Assembly: GCA_014529385.2 (NCBI GenBank)
Contig: CM043969.1
Span: forward strand, 71,457,676-71,507,675
Length of the DNA stretch: 50,000 bases
DNA from: Adiantum capillus-veneris
Taxonomy: Eukaryota; Streptophyta; Polypodiopsida; Polypodiales; Pteridaceae
Reading direction: 5' to 3'
The translations under genes and the position numbers were made by a program. The notes below the pieces were generated by a model, which saw only the letters and a program-made list of their open reading frames with translations, searched no databases and was not told the origin of the DNA. Shown piece after piece: positions 33,653 to 46,053 of the stretch (the stretch's first letter is position 1; every line of letters starts with the position of its first letter).

Positions 33653-36600
33653 GGATGTAATCCTAGGGGCACCATGGTTTGATCACATGGTTGCCAATGT
33701 TAAATTCCTTGAAAGGAAAATCTACTTTAGGTTCAGGGAAAAACATATATACATAGATGCTAAGCAAATGGGTAACACCATACCCATTGTACATACGCAA
33801 GCTTTCAATAAGTCAATAAAGAGCTCTATTTCCATGCACATGATTTTTGTTAAAGATTCTCAAAATGAACCTAATGCTTTAGCAAAAGAAAATATAAACA
33901 ATCACAAGGAATCAGAGTTATCCAATCTTCTCAAGGGTTTTCAAGATGTCTTTATTGACATCCCTTGTGAGTTACCTCCTAAATGAGGCAATGATGACCA
34001 TGCAATTGAACTTCGTCCAGGAAGTTCACCACCTAATAAACCTCCTTATAGAGTTTCTCAAGCTCAACGAGAGGAGATTATGCGGCAAGTGCATGAGTTA
34101 GTTGAGAAGGGCATGGTTAGGCCTAGCTCATCTCCATTTTGCTCACCTGTGCTATTAGTACAAAAGAAAGACGACACATATCGTATGTGTGTTGACTATA
34201 GAGCACTAAATAGGATCACTATCAAGAATAGGTTTCCCATTCCATGAATAAAAGACTTATTTGATAAGCTACAAGGGTTCACCTACTTTAGTAGGATTGA
34301 TCTAAAAAGTGGCTATCATCAAATAAGGATAGTTGATCAAGCCATTGTAAAGACCGCATTTCGCACTTCGTTTGGTCTTTACGAATATATTGTCATGCCT
34401 TTTGGCTTGACCAATGCACCAGCCACATTCAACCGCTTGATGGAGAAGCGATTCAGGCCTCATCGAACCTTTACTGGAGTGTTCTTTGATGATATTATCA
34501 TCTACTCTAATTCACTAGATGAACACAAGCAACACCTCCAGGTAATATTTCAAGTTCTAAGAGAGAAAAAACTTATGTTTATCGAAAGAAAATTGAATTT
34601 TTCTTGCAAGAGATTCAGTATTTAGGTCACATTATCTCTCAAGGTGGCATCCAAATGGATCCATCAAAGTTAGAGGTAATAAAAGGATAAGCTAAACCAA
34701 GGAATCTTCATGAACTAAGAAGATTTATAGGTATGTGTGCATACTATAGACGCTTCATAGAAAAGTTCTCACAAATGCAGGACCATTACATGACCTGACA
34801 AAGAAAAATGTTAGGTATACATGGTCTGCCAAGGAGAATAATTCTTTTGAAAAGCTTAAAGAAAAGCTTATCTCTCAACCTGTGCTTACACTTCCGGATC
34901 TCGCAAAGCCATTTGAGGTCCAATGTGATGCTTGTGGTGATTGCCCTCGAGCTATTTTGTTCCAAGGAGGGCATGCCATAGCCTATGAAAGTCGAAGGTT
35001 CGACCCTGTTGAGCAAGCTCTAGGCATATATGAAAAGGAACTCCTCGCAGTTCTACATGCCTTAGATTCATGAAAGCACTATGTATTGGGGACTCCTTTC
35101 ATTATGCGCACAAATCACCAAAGTCTTAAATACTTAATGACGTAGTCCAAGCTCTCCGACAAACAAATGAGGTGGGCAAATTTTCTTTCGCAATTTCATT
35201 TTTATATTGCTCACATTGCTGGCAAGCATAATCAAGTAGCCCATGCACTCTCAAGATGGCCGAGAGTGAATGCGGTTTCCATAGCAACTCACAATGATCT
35301 ATCTTCTATGATAGATGAGTATGATATTTATTCCTTTTAAAGATGTGATTGCAGCCCTTGCATTAGGGAAGAAAGAAGAACCATTTACTTTACAAGATGT
35401 TTATCTTCTCTATGGCAATAGACTATGCGTTACTAACTCACTACGTGAGAAAGTAATATATGAATCTCATACTCCTCCTTATGTGGGGCATAGAGGGATT
35501 CAGTCTACCCTAAAGGGGATTGAAACATATTTCCAATGGCTACCATGAAAGAAAACATACAAGAGTATGTTTCTAAGTGTGTGGTATGCCAAAAGACGAA
35601 GTTTGATAGAGGGAAGAAGCCTGGATTGCTTCAAACTTTTCCAATCCCTAATTCACCATGGGAGAGCATATCCATGGATTTTATCTTTGGATTTCCTAAG
35701 TCTATCCATGGGAACATGGGAATATAGACGATAGTAGACAGGTTTAGTAAACAAGCTCATTTTTATACCTATCAAAAAGACTATCAAAGCCCATCAAATG
35801 GCAACCCTCTTCATTTTACAAATCTTCAAGTACCATGGCTTGCCAATGTCCATAGTGTCAAATAGAGATCCTAGAATGACCAGTAATTTTTGGAAGGGTC
35901 TCTTTGAGAATTTAGGAACAAGGCTAAATTTCTCTTTGGCCTATCACCTGCAAATGGATGGCCAAAGTGAAATAGCTAACCTAACAATTCTTGATCTACT
36001 AAAATCCTATGTAACAAAAGTAGATCAAAGATCCCAATGGGAGAAGTACTTACCCTTAGTGGAGTATTCCTACAATAACATTGTACATACTTCCACGGGA
36101 AAATCACCTTTTGAGGTAATTGAGGGAAGATAAAAAAGTCCCTTGCTACTTAAGGTACACGGGAAGATCTTTGCTGCAGATGAGTATAGCCGAGACCCAC
36201 AAGAATCTTTCCAAAAGATTAAAGATCCTATCTCTATCTCACAGCAAAGGCAAGGTTACTGCTGATAAGCACAAAAGAGCCCAAGCCTTTAAAGAAAATG
36301 ATTGGTTCTTACTCAAATTTCCCAAGGCTCGATTAAGGCACACGACGAGCAAGAATCCCACAGGACACCAAAAGTACTATGCTAAGTTAACAAAAAGGTA
36401 CTATGGTCCCTTCTAGATTCTTAGGCCAATCAATGAGATGGCCTATCAACTCAAGTTTCCCATCCATTGGCTCATACACAATGCTTTCCATGTGATCCTT
36501 CTAAATCCTTACAAAGGAGAGCCACCACAAGAACCAACTATTGAAGACCCACCGGAGATCGAGGACCAAGAAGAGGTGCTGCAACCCGAGTCCATTCTCC

Positions 36601-36750
36601 GACATGAAGACAAGGTACTAAGAGGTGGTAAGACTATCCAATGATATCTTATTAAGTTTAAGAATTATCCTTTTGAATATGCTAGATGGATGCAAGGCAT
36701 ACAATTAAAGGATAACCTAAACCTTGTCAATGCTTACAATGCTTCCTTAG
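33606..36750 (+). pseudogene. Copy B RT, RNase H, integrase and chromodomain
   Basis: Order along the strand: protease end (VILGAPWF), RT ([43 protein letters not shown], catalytic FFDD at 34482-34493), RNase H (FEVQCDACGD, EKELLAVLHAL, LKYLM) and integrase. The integrase shows the zinc region (HTPPYVGHRG, CVVCQKTK), SMDFIFG, SNRDPRMTS and DGQSEIAN for the D-D-E triad. Then come YQLKF...WLIHNAFHVILL and a chromodomain (ESILRHEDKVLR, YLIKFKNYPFEYARWMQG). Stops include TGA 33984, TGA 34245 and TGA at 36642 inside the chromodomain. Frameshifts occur near 34615, 35330, 35535 and 36120. It would copy and integrate the element if intact; it is not. Confidence 0.9.
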
Positions 36751-37091
36751 AGTAAGCAAATGTACAAATGTTTGAAATGAACAAATTTTTTGTCTTATAA
36801 GACTCTCTTTTTCTTTATTGTGCACAAAAATAAAGTAGTACGCATGCTTAGATCAAGCTTGCGGAGATGAGGTATCCCAAACACCAAGTAAAGCTTGTCA
36901 CTCTACTATGGAAGATTGATAGGACTAATGTGCAGACATGCTTGCGGCAGCTTAGGCTGTCAAGCACCAAATGGATTACTCATCCATTCTGGAACAATGT
37001 TGTAGGGTAACATAGGGATCATCTACCCGCTAGGAAAAGGACTAATGAATATACTTTATCTTCTCTACCCCATAGTCGAGGACGACTATGA

Positions 37092-37108
37092 TTTCAAGAG
37101 AGAGGTAA
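37092..37108 (+). promoter_or_regulatory. Polypurine tract of chromovirus copy B
   Basis: TTTCAAGAGAGAGGTAA directly before the 3' LTR, shared with copy A. The stretch 36751-37091 upstream is the untranslated 3' tail, also shared with copy A (556-899). Confidence 0.8.
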
Positions 37109-37925
37109 CGTCATAATAACTAATATCTAATTCTCCTAAATGATTTTCTCATGTTAAACTGATCATTTAATATGGAGAAGTGCAAGGGGAGAAAAAGCTA
37201 GAATATTGGTTTAGCTGGCAGACCGGCCACAGTACGGATCCAAAGGAGGGAAAATAGGGATCCAAAAATCAAAGGTTGTGTCCAATGGTCAAAGTTTATA
37301 AAAATTGGATTCTTTGTGTGTGTGTGTACAAAAAGTCTTCATGCTTTGTACTTAGGAGGGGGCAAGCCCTGGAAGTAGGGGATGAGAGAGAAACTCACAC
37401 ACACTCACAAGCCTCCTTTACACAAAGGGAATGAGGGACACATGTCAGCTCCCTAGCACAGATGCCCACAAGGTGTACTCAAATCCTACTCGATGGCCAT
37501 GGAGGTGGACCAATGAGAACTAGGCTAGAGTAAATCTAGCTTAATTAGATTTAAAAACACTTAATAAATGAACCAATAAGAATTAAGCTCTCTAAAAGAC
37601 TATTAAACAGTCTCCCAAGGGGTCCAATGAGCATTCAGCAGCCCAATGGCTTGCCTGATTTCTATTGTCCAGGAGACAAAGGGGTCCAATGGTAGTTTAG
37701 TTGCATTAATTAATTACCTAAAGCTCTCACAAAAGGGGAAAGGGGGACACATGTTGAAAGGCTATCACTTATGCTGCTTAACTTTTATTGGCTAAGCTGG
37801 GAGAGGTCCAATGATGTGCTAGCAAGAGCAAATAGCAAGAGGGGTCGAGCAAGAGAGAGAGGGGGCTGAATTTTACAAGGCATTATTGCATACACACTCA
37901 CACTAACTCATCTGTAAAGCAAGAA

Positions 37926-37970
<45 letters not shown>

Positions 37971-38632
37971 TTTCAAGCTTTAATGGAAAGCTTATCACCT
38001 ACTCCAAGCTTGTGATAAGGGAGGCCTACACCAACAACTCTTGGCTTTGTGATGAAAATCCAACCAAGAGCCAAGCTTTAATGCATGCTCATCTCCTCTA
38101 CCATGCTAATTACTAAGATAAGATATGCTAATATGAGTGATTATGTGAGGATATGTACATCTTTCTCGTAAGACTACTCCTTTCTCTCAATCTACTCTCA
38201 TACCCCGCTAGCTCTCACCATCTTCAAAGGTGTGTGAGGTCTTGGGTCTGAGACCATGAGGGAATTGATGTTGTGTTTTATAAGTGTTTTGCTTAGTGCT
38301 TGAAGCTTCCATCTTCATTGCCCTAGCTAGTATTGAAGGAACACAAAAAATTGTATTGTAAAATGTCTCTCTTGATGGGAGAAACCATAATACAAAGCCT
38401 TTTGGAGGGCCCCCCGGCTCCATGTAGATCCGGTTCTCAACTGTTGTCAATAGCTTAATTTCTCTCTCTTTTGAAGTATTGTTCATGCTATCTAACCAGG
38501 TCTTATACTTTTTGTTGCTCTCTCCACCCAAGCACTCTTGTTATTCTCATTAGGAATCTATTCTAATGAAATGCTCACTATGCTCATGCTATTTTCTGCT
38601 ACACACAAGTTATTAGGCCATTAAATGTTACA
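37109..38632 (+). repeat. 3' LTR of chromovirus copy B
   Basis: 1524 bp, starts CGTCATAATAAC (first T of the 5' LTR changed to C) and ends ATGTTACA. It has a deletion of about 100 bp relative to the 5' LTR near 37262 and a longer (CT)n run at 37928-37968. The target duplication AGATG follows. Confidence 0.9.
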
Positions 38633-39410
38633 AGATGCCTTGGTATGTTCTTGATCTCTTTGCTGCATAAGTACCATTGGTCTCTTTGGTAGTCTTTTTG
38701 GTAGTTTTTGTAGGTAGTTTTTCTCCTTTGCATTGTTTTGTTAGTGCCTTGGACCTTATCATTGTAGAATGGGAGTGCTTTGATACCTCCTTGGCATAGT
38801 GCCAATCGTTTAGTCTTTGTACCTTTTCGTAGTTTCTTCGGTAGTTTTTAATTCCTGCCTTCTAGTATTTTTGGTATTGTCTTAGTTGCACTGGTTCTCC
38901 CCTGATATACCACCAATCAAAGCTTTCTCTATGACTTCCTTGGAATCTCCTTGGTCTTTGGTGCATACAATATTGTTTGGTACTTTAAATGATTTTAGGG
39001 CTGTCTCGGGTACTTTTCGATGGTCTCTTTGGGATTTATATGTATTGTCTCCAACTATATTTGGTATTGCTTCTAGCTAGCTTTGGTATGTTTACTTTGT
39101 CTTGGAAGTGCCTGGGTACTTAGACATCTAGGATGGTACTGCCTTGGTGCTTCCCTAGTATAGTACCAAATCTACCTTTGACTAGAAGATGCCTTTGTAT
39201 GTTCTTGATCTTTTTGGTGCCTATAGTATCCTTGGACTCTTAGGTACAATTTTTGGTAGTTTTTGTAGGTAGGTTTGGTTCTTTGCTTTGTTTTGGTATT
39301 GCCTTGGACCTTATCATTGTAGGATTGGACTGCCTTGGTACTTCCTTGGCATAGTGTCAATCATTTAGTCTTGGTACCTTTTTATTGGGTGTTTTTTGAC
39401 TCCTACCTGC
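38633..39410. repeat. Tandem repeat of about 550 bp, right part
   Basis: Continues the array interrupted at 12143. The marker TCTTTGGTGCATACAATA is at 38955, which is 554 bp from the 11907 copy once copy B and one target duplication are removed. The CTTTGGTA-rich text fades out by about 39480, before the exon acceptor. Confidence 0.85.
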
Positions 39411-39620
39411 TACTATTTTTGGTACTATCTCTAGCTACTTATGGTACTAGTGTGTAGCTACTACCTTGGTACTTTGCTTGGTAGTCTTAGTGGCTCTAAA
39501 TCTAGGTAGAAATTCCAAATCAACATGGGTATTGCTAGTGCAATGATTGATATTTTGTGTGCAATGTATAGTGCATGGCGTGTTCTGTGAGATCAATTAC
39601 TTTCTTTTGTGTTGTAACAG

Positions 39621-39975
39621 ATCCAACATGACAAGCTGGAGGCCTCCTGCAAGGAGGGACAGGTCCATTTCCAATCTGTGAATGGGATGCTCAAGGAAGT
39701 GAAGGAGGGAAAGAGGTTCACCCTCTTCCCCAGGCCACCCTTCATAGATATTGACAAAACAATCCATGTGTTTGGCACGTGTGCTGCTGCATACGGGGAG
39801 TATCCAGAGGCGGCGTATGTTGTGGGCAGCTTCATGTTAGAGTATAGGCATCAATACCATCCTCTCTGCTTCAATTCAGTTTTGAACACTAGTGGCATAT
39901 GTGTGAAAGAGGGGTGTGTCATGGAAATTCTTGCAGTGGAAAAATTGTATATCAGTGGGCATTATACTGTAAAGG
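39621..39975 (+). pseudogene. Host-like gene relic, internal exon
   Basis: Follows the acceptor TTGTAACAG and is open in frame for 118 codons, phase 0 at the start. Text includes IQHDKLEASCKEGQ, GKRFTLFPRPPFIDIDKT, VFGTCAAAYGEYPEAAYVVG and GICVKEGCVMEILAVEKLY. It ends at donor AAAGG|GTAAGT (39975/39976), leaving one base that pairs with AT at 40061. The sequence itself is undamaged. Function not recognised. Confidence 0.55.
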
Positions 39976-40060
39976 GTAAGTTGGAACTATTTTCAATACA
40001 TTGAGATTTTCTACTTTTGGATTACAATCTTGATTGAGTGAGTCATTTGTGATTGTGCAG

Positions 40061-40689
40061 ATGAGGAAGATGTGACACCTGCAAGCCAAGATGTGCAAGG
40101 AACATACACGATGGGTGTGAATAATGGTGGGCATGGACCAACAAAGGCTTTTGTTGAGGATATAGAGGACCTTGCTAGTATGGAATGAGTTCAAGATGTC
40201 CTCGTGGAGTTGGAATCTGGTGGGAGAAGGAGAAAGTGGAGGGATAGGATGTGTACACAATGGGTGAAAGTCAAGGGGTGGATACTTGTTGAGGCCTCTT
40301 CAAGGGACGTTAACAAGCCACAAAATGAGAAAACCAATTTTGATGAAGAGGGTGCAATTGCCGAGGTGCTGCTAACTGTAGCTGAGGCCGTGGCAAGACA
40401 GGGTGTTGATGAAGAGAATGGCGAGGGAGCGGCCGATGGTGTTAAGAAAGAGAACAATAGTGAGGATGGTGCTAAAGGTGGGACTGCTGATAAAGATGTA
40501 AATAAGGAAAAATTTCAGGATAAGGTGACTGATCCAATTAATGTGGACATGGATTCTACTGATATAGAGAAGGTGGCCAACGCGATGCCAACATCCCCAA
40601 GTGATTTCACCTTGTTGGACTTGTTGTTTATAGTAGGAAGAAAGCGAGTCTGTGGAAATGCCAGCAAGTCCCATGCTTGCAAACTTTAG
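40061..40689 (+). pseudogene. Host-like gene relic, last exon
   Basis: Acceptor GATTGTGCAG precedes 40061. With the single base from the previous exon the frame reads DEEDVTPASQDVQGTY to TGA at 40186-40188. The same frame then stays open for 500 bases more (ESGGRRRKWRDRMCTQWVKV, then an acidic Glu/Asp/Lys/Ala-rich tail) to TAG at 40687-40689. The TGA is therefore either the true end or a nonsense change in a longer protein. The RRRKWRDR patch and acidic tail might suggest a nuclear protein. No family was recognised. The separate 85-bp intron (39976-40060) is a normal plant size. Confidence 0.5.
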
Positions 40690-40873
40690 CCTATGCCTAC
40701 CCTTGTAATTGGCAGTCTTTGTCTTGATGGAGTGCACTAAGATTATATTTTGGTCTCCATGTATTACCATATGTATTAAGTATAGGTTACATTTTCCTTC
40801 TTATATTGTGCTCTCTTGTGGCAGACTTTGATCTTTGAATTGACCGTGTAAGTAAGTTGTTGTAGGATATTCA

Positions 40874-41025
40874 TGTTGGAATTAGGGTTGCAGAGAAATT
40901 CACACAGCTTGGAGAAGATGGGCGTATATACAATGTACGGGGGGAAAAACCTCCTAAAGAGGGAAAAAATACCCCGGCAGTCCTAATGTGTTCACACACA
41001 CCATTACCACATGTATATGGTAACA
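40874..41025 (-). repeat. 3' LTR of the Copia element, internally deleted
   Basis: 152 bp, termini TGTTGG and TAACA. It lacks 75 bp present in the other LTR after GGAGAAGATG. The missing part begins and ends at GATG, so slippage or recombination between the short repeats is likely. Confidence 0.92.
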
Positions 41026-41039
41026 AATCCCCCCTGGAG
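41026..41039 (-). promoter_or_regulatory. Polypurine tract of the Copia element
   Basis: The minus strand reads TCCAGGGGGGATT against the 3' LTR. Confidence 0.8.
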
Positions 41040-41100
41040 TGATGCGGTGAACGAGAGCTGGCACATGAGTAAAGGGAAGTGCCATGCCCTGAGGACATGA

Positions 41101-43103
41101 TCAGTCCACAAAGGGGAGTAAGCCCAAAGATTTGCGGAAAGCTTCAATCTTCTCACGAGACAATGCCTTTGTGAAAAGATCTGCAAGGTTGTCCTCTGTT
41201 GGCACATAAGCCAAGCTGATCTCTCGTGCTGAGAGCCTCTCCCTGACATAGTGGTAATGCACCTCAATGTGCTTTGTGCAAGCATGAAAAAATGGGTTCC
41301 TCGCAACTGCCAATGCGCTCTGATTGTCAGTGTAGATAGTGTTGGCAGTGTCCTGTCCAACACCCAAATCAGCCATAAGGCGTCTGAGCCATAGACACTA
41401 GCTGTGAAGACTGCCCTGTACTCAGCCTCACAACTCGAAGTGGCCACAGTAGGTTGCTTCTTGCTCAACCATGATATACATGAACAGTCAAGCACGAAAC
41501 AAAAACCACTTGTGGACACTCGCGTGTCAAAACAACCAGCCCAATCTGAGTCCGAAAAAGCATTTAAGTCTGGCGGCAATGATCCCCCCTTGGGATAAAA
41601 CAAGCCAAGATGTAAAGTGCCACTAAGGTAGCAGAAAATCCTCTTGACAGCCTGCCAATGCTTAGACCCTGGGCTATGCATAAATTTATTGACCTGTGAG
41701 ACTGCAAACTGAATATCCGGCCTCGTGTTGCATACATAAATGAGGGAGCCAACAGCAGTTTGGTAAAGAGTGACATCAGCAGGATCGCCAGCATCATATA
41801 GACTCAACTTCAAACCTGTTTCCATGGGAGTGGAAATAGGTTTGCAATCCTCAAGTCCAAACTTACATAGCAATGTTTCTATGTAGCTTTTCTGACACAA
41901 AGCAATACCACCATCACACTGCTTAAACTGTATACCCAAGTAATGATGCAACAGCCCCAAATCTTTCATCTCGAAAGTAGCATTCAAATCAGCCTTAAAT
42001 TCAGCAATATGTCTCTCATTTGGTCCAGTGATCAGCAAATCATTGACATAAAGAACCACAATGAGAAGTACATCATCCTCACGCTTTACATACAATGTGC
42101 TTTCTGTTGGACTGTTACGAAAGCCTCGTTTCACCAAATGAGTGTCAGCTTTCTCATACCAAGCACGAGGAGTTTCCTTCAACCCATACAAAGCCTTCTT
42201 ACATATGCACACTTTGTCCTCTTGTCCTTTTATGACAAAACCGCGAGGCTGCTTTACATAAAATTCCTCAAATATGTCACCATTCAAGAAAGCACTAACA
42301 ATGTCTGATTGATGTACATCCCAACCAAAATGAGCTGCCAATGCACATAGAAAACGCACAGTAGTCATACGACAAGTGGGAGCAAAAGTCTCTTCATAAC
42401 CTATGCCTTTTTTTTGTGCATAACCCTTTGCAACAAGTCGAGCCTTATGGTGATCAATCTCACCATCCGGCTTGCGTTTCAACTTGTAAACCCACTTCGT
42501 ACCAATGGCCTTTTTGCCAGGAGGCAAATCACATAAAGTCCATGTGTCATTTTCTATGAGTGCATCATATTTTGATTGCATGGCAGCCATCCAATTTTTT
42601 GAATTCTGTGCTTCATCAAAAGACAGAGGCTCCTCAACATCATGTAAGCTAGACACAGCCAAAGCATAACAATCTGCTGCATAAGATGCATGGCGAGAGC
42701 CTGAACGAGTACGACTAGACAAAGGTGCATCCAATTTACTGTCATGCAAAGTGTGCACCAGCCATTTTGGCATACCTCTAGCCTGCTCATTTTCAACCCT
42801 TTCCTCATCAAGTACATCATGTACATCTGCATCAGAAATAGGCTGATCTAAAACATTTTAAGAAACCCCCATAGGCTGTACATTTGCCTCATTGGAACTT
42901 ACATTCGTATTTCCACCACTGAAAAGAGGCAACAAAGTGTCATAAATGTCCTGTGAGCTTACATTATTGTCCCTAGTACATGACAACAAGGGTTGAATAG
43001 AATCTTCCACAAACACTACATCTCGAGAAACCAGAATACGTTTTGTTTGCGGATGATACAACCTGTAACCTTTGCTTTCAGCACTATAACCAAAAAAATA
43101 CAT
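41101..43103 (-). pseudogene. Copia integrase end, reverse transcriptase and RNase H
   Basis: From 43103 the frame reads FGYSAESKGYRLYHP (integrase C-terminus) and stops at 42858. It resumes with the RT: WMAAMQSKYDALIENDTWTL, KARLVAKGY, FLNGDIFEEFYVKQPRGF, KALYGLKETPRAWYEK. The RT catalytic box is YVND (42039-42050) where Copia elements have YVDD; the first catalytic Asp is Asn. RNase H has SDSDWAGCFDTRVSTSGFCF and SCEAEYRAV. A frameshift near 41385 then leads to the 41376-41101 frame (IYTDNQSALAVARNP, HIEVHYHYVRE) ending at TGA before the polypurine tract. Copying activity is lost. Confidence 0.92.
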
Positions 43104-44809
43104 TTGACAGCCTTATCATCCAATTTTCTGCGCTGCACTTGTGGCACCAAAGCATATGCCAAACATCCAAAAACACGCATGTGCTCAATAGAAGGCTTTC
43201 TATCATGCCATGCTTCATATGGAGTAATAGACTGCAAAGCTTTCGTAGGACACCTGTTAAGTATATAAGTGGCACACATGATGGCCTCAAGCCAAAAAGA
43301 ATGCGGCAAAGCTTGACTTTTGACCATACATCGTGCCATTTCCATCAGTGACCTGTTTTTTCTCTCAGCAACACCATTTTGTTGAGGTGTATAAGGCACT
43401 GTACATTGGTGTTTTATCCCACGACTAGCCAGAAATGCATTAAATTCATGAGACATATAGTCCCCCCCTCGATCGGAACGAAGGGTGCCCATAGTACATT
43501 TCGAGACATTTTCAACCATAGCCAGAAATTGTTTGAGGCACATAAAAACTTCGGACTTCGCTTTAAGCGGAAATACCCATGCATGCCTGGAGTAATCATC
43601 AATGAAAGTCACGAAGTACAGGTAATTGCCCAAGGACGGAGTTTGCATGGGCCCACAAACATCACTATGCACAAGCTGCAACCTGCATGTGGCCCTAACT
43701 GAACCATCCTTTGGAAACTTAGAACGCTGCATTTTACCCAGAATACAGCCTTCACAAACATGTTTGACAAGTGCCTCAAGAGGCGGCAAAGAAGCAACCA
43801 TATCAGATTTTTGCAAACGCAGCAAACTGGCAAAATTCAGATGACCAAAACGTGCATGCCAAAGTTTTGCATCTGAAATAGCCCTTGAATCTGCAACAAC
43901 ATTTGCAAAATTATGTCCAGACTTGTCATACAAAGTGAGCTTATACAAACCATGCCACAAAAGCCCAGATGCAACAATTTCATCACCAAAACTGAGATCA
44001 TGAATTGTACATCTGTCATCCACAAATTTGACTACAAGTCCAAGTCTAGTAAGTGCGGATACAGGCAAGAGATTCTTCTTGATCCCAGGTACGTAAAGTG
44101 CATCAACAAGTGTGAAGGAGCTGCCATTAGCAGCAGTGAGCACAATCTTTCCAACTCCCTGAATTGGATAAGAGGCGTTGTTGGCACAAGTGACTGAATT
44201 CCCACGAGAGACAGACTCGAGAGAGGTAAAAAATTCACGATGTGAGGTAATGTGCTTTGTAGCACCACTATCAAAATACCACACATGTGAATCTGCAGCA
44301 AACAAGCATGCATCATGGACAACAGGATTGTAAGTACACTCTGCGCTAAAAGCCCATTCTGCATCAACATCAGCAACACAGTCTCCTTTCACAGAAGACT
44401 CAACAATGGCTGCATTTGTAGTGGAACCATCATTTGCAGTGGAACCACCCTCTTTCTTCTTAGCCTCTTTGGCCTTCAACTTAGGACATGACTTGATCAA
44501 GTGATCATTAGCTTTATAATAATGGCAACGCATCTTCTTTTTGCCCTTATCACTAGAATTGCCACACGAAGTGCTGCCAACAGAAGCATTAGGAACATAA
44601 TTTTTTCCACTCGCAGCAGAACCATAAGAAGTGGCTGCATTGGTGTTACCACCCTTTCTTTGAGAAGCAATAAAAGCATGTTCAACTGCATGCTGCCTAG
44701 TCCTGTTTTTTCTGGAAAGTGACTCTTGCAACAGCAATGTGCATAATGCATCAAACTTGACAACTTCAGGATTTCCTTGGGTCATAAGTCTCCAAGTACT
44801 AGCAAATGT
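43016..44809 (-). pseudogene. Copia nucleocapsid, protease and integrase
   Basis: Same frame as the gag block before it, separated only by TAG at 44810-44812. Residues counted from the Met at 44785: a damaged zinc knuckle at 87-100 (CHYYKANDHLIKSC, second Cys replaced by Tyr); protease FDSGATKHIT at 171-180; integrase zinc site His 310, His 315, Cys 344, Cys 347; integrase catalytic Asp 375 (HSDVCGP), Asp 438 (RSDRGGDY) and Glu 474 (GVAERKN). The integrase core and protease look intact. An indel in a run of A/T near 43095 shifts the frame into the following block. Confidence 0.93.
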
Positions 44810-45376
44810 CTAGTAGGAATCTGGTAAGGCATCAAGAACAGTCTGCACTAGGGAACTGTCTGAAATGACTTCACCTACAGAAATGAGTTGCTCATTGATA
44901 TCCTTGACACTAGCAAGGAAAGTTTCCATATCATCTTCCTCATGCATAATCTTCAACTCCAGCTCTTTACGCAGCAAAGCAATTTTTGCCTCATTGCAGC
45001 TTGCATAAAGACCTGCTAGAATTTCCCAAGACTGTTTTGCAGATTTTGCTGAACGGATGTGAGGAACAATGGTGCGCTTCACAGACAACGCAATTAATGC
45101 ATGAGCCTGCGCATTCTTAACATCCCAACGAGCTTGTTCTATCGTAGGCAAAACAACTCTAACAGTTGCCATCCTTGCAGCAAGACCTGCAACATCCTCA
45201 ACATCGCCTACATCCTCAGAACCAGGATGTACATCAATGCCCTGCACAATGTTCCAGACACCCTTTGACACAAGAACATGTTGCATCATATAAGCCCACA
45301 TAGGGTAGTTGTCCCCATCCAACCTGTCCTCAGCAGCAAACATCTTGAACACATCCGTGTTGTTATTGTCAGCCAT
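44810..45376 (-). pseudogene. Copia Gag
   Basis: 188 codons from ATG at 45374-45376 to TAG at 44810. LDGDNYPMWAYMMQHVL near the start and LRKELELKIMHEEDDME are typical of the Copia Gag (UBN2-type) fold that forms the particle. The stop falls between LPDSY and TFASTW, where homologues read on, so it is a nonsense change rather than the natural gag end. The ATG lies about 360 bp inside the 5' LTR, after the primer site. Confidence 0.92.
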
Positions 45377-45720
45377 GGTAAATGCTGCACCTGATGTGAA
45401 AACTGCCCGAAAATAGGAGAAATGGAGCGGGAAGAACCTATGCTATATAGGCAAACCGTAGAAGACTATAAGACACCTGTTATGCAGAAAACGACACTGA
45501 CATAAATTCTGCACAAAATGAAAAAATAGCCTATGCAGTACTGTCTGTAGTGGAAACGGAGGCCAAAATGAGCCCAAATCAAAATTCTGAGCAGACCCAG
45601 CTCTTTGAGCTATCCCAAAATATTTGTCAGCCTGCGAAAGCTCGCCAAAGCTCACTGAAATCGGAGAAAGTGAGCAGGCGTGTGCTGGAGCAGCTGGCGA
45701 CTAAACTCGGGAGGACGTGA

Positions 45721-45737
45721 CCTACTCTGATACCAAC
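45721..45737 (-). promoter_or_regulatory. Primer binding site of the Copia element, initiator-Met type
   Basis: The minus strand reads GTTGGTATCAGAGTAGG right after the 5' LTR, the usual Copia site for initiator Met tRNA. Confidence 0.9.
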
Positions 45738-45964
45738 TGTTGGAATTAGGGTTGCAGAGAAATGAACACAGCTTGGAGAAGATGAGGGACGCTCAAGGCA
45801 CACAATAGAGAGTATGTAACTTAGTGTGAATTGGAAAGATAGATAGCCCTAGAGTGATGGGCGTATATACAATGCACGGGGGAAAAAACCTCCTAAAGAG
45901 GGAAAAAATGCCCCGGCAGTCCTAATGTGTTCACACACATCACTACCACATGTATATGGTAACA
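45738..45964 (-). repeat. 5' LTR of the Copia element
   Basis: 227 bp, termini TGTTGG and TAACA. It contains GCGTATATACAATG, which on the minus strand gives a TATA-like TGTATATACG about 45862-45871, a plausible promoter core. Confidence 0.92.
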
Positions 45965-46053
45965 ATTCATTGTGTGCTAATTGACTCAAAATATTATGGG
46001 CACTATAGAAAGTGATCCATGGCGGCTAAAGGAAAAATTAGTCTGACACAGAG

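Larger units (their letters stand above)
40874..45964 (-). mobile_element. Ty1/Copia retrotransposon, inactive
   Basis: 5.1 kb on the minus strand, bounded by LTRs 40874-41025 and 45738-45964 and a perfect 5-bp duplication ATTCA (40869-40873 and 45965-45969). Gag, protease, integrase, RT and RNase H follow in Copia order. The frame is damaged by a TAG at 44810, a frameshift near 43095, a TAA at 42858 and a frameshift near 41385. It inserted between the last host-like exon and the FCP1-like sequence. Confidence 0.95.

Noticed and set aside
42993-44722. Plus-strand ORFs across the Copia element
   Set aside because: Shadows of the minus-strand gag-pol, which has all expected domains in order.
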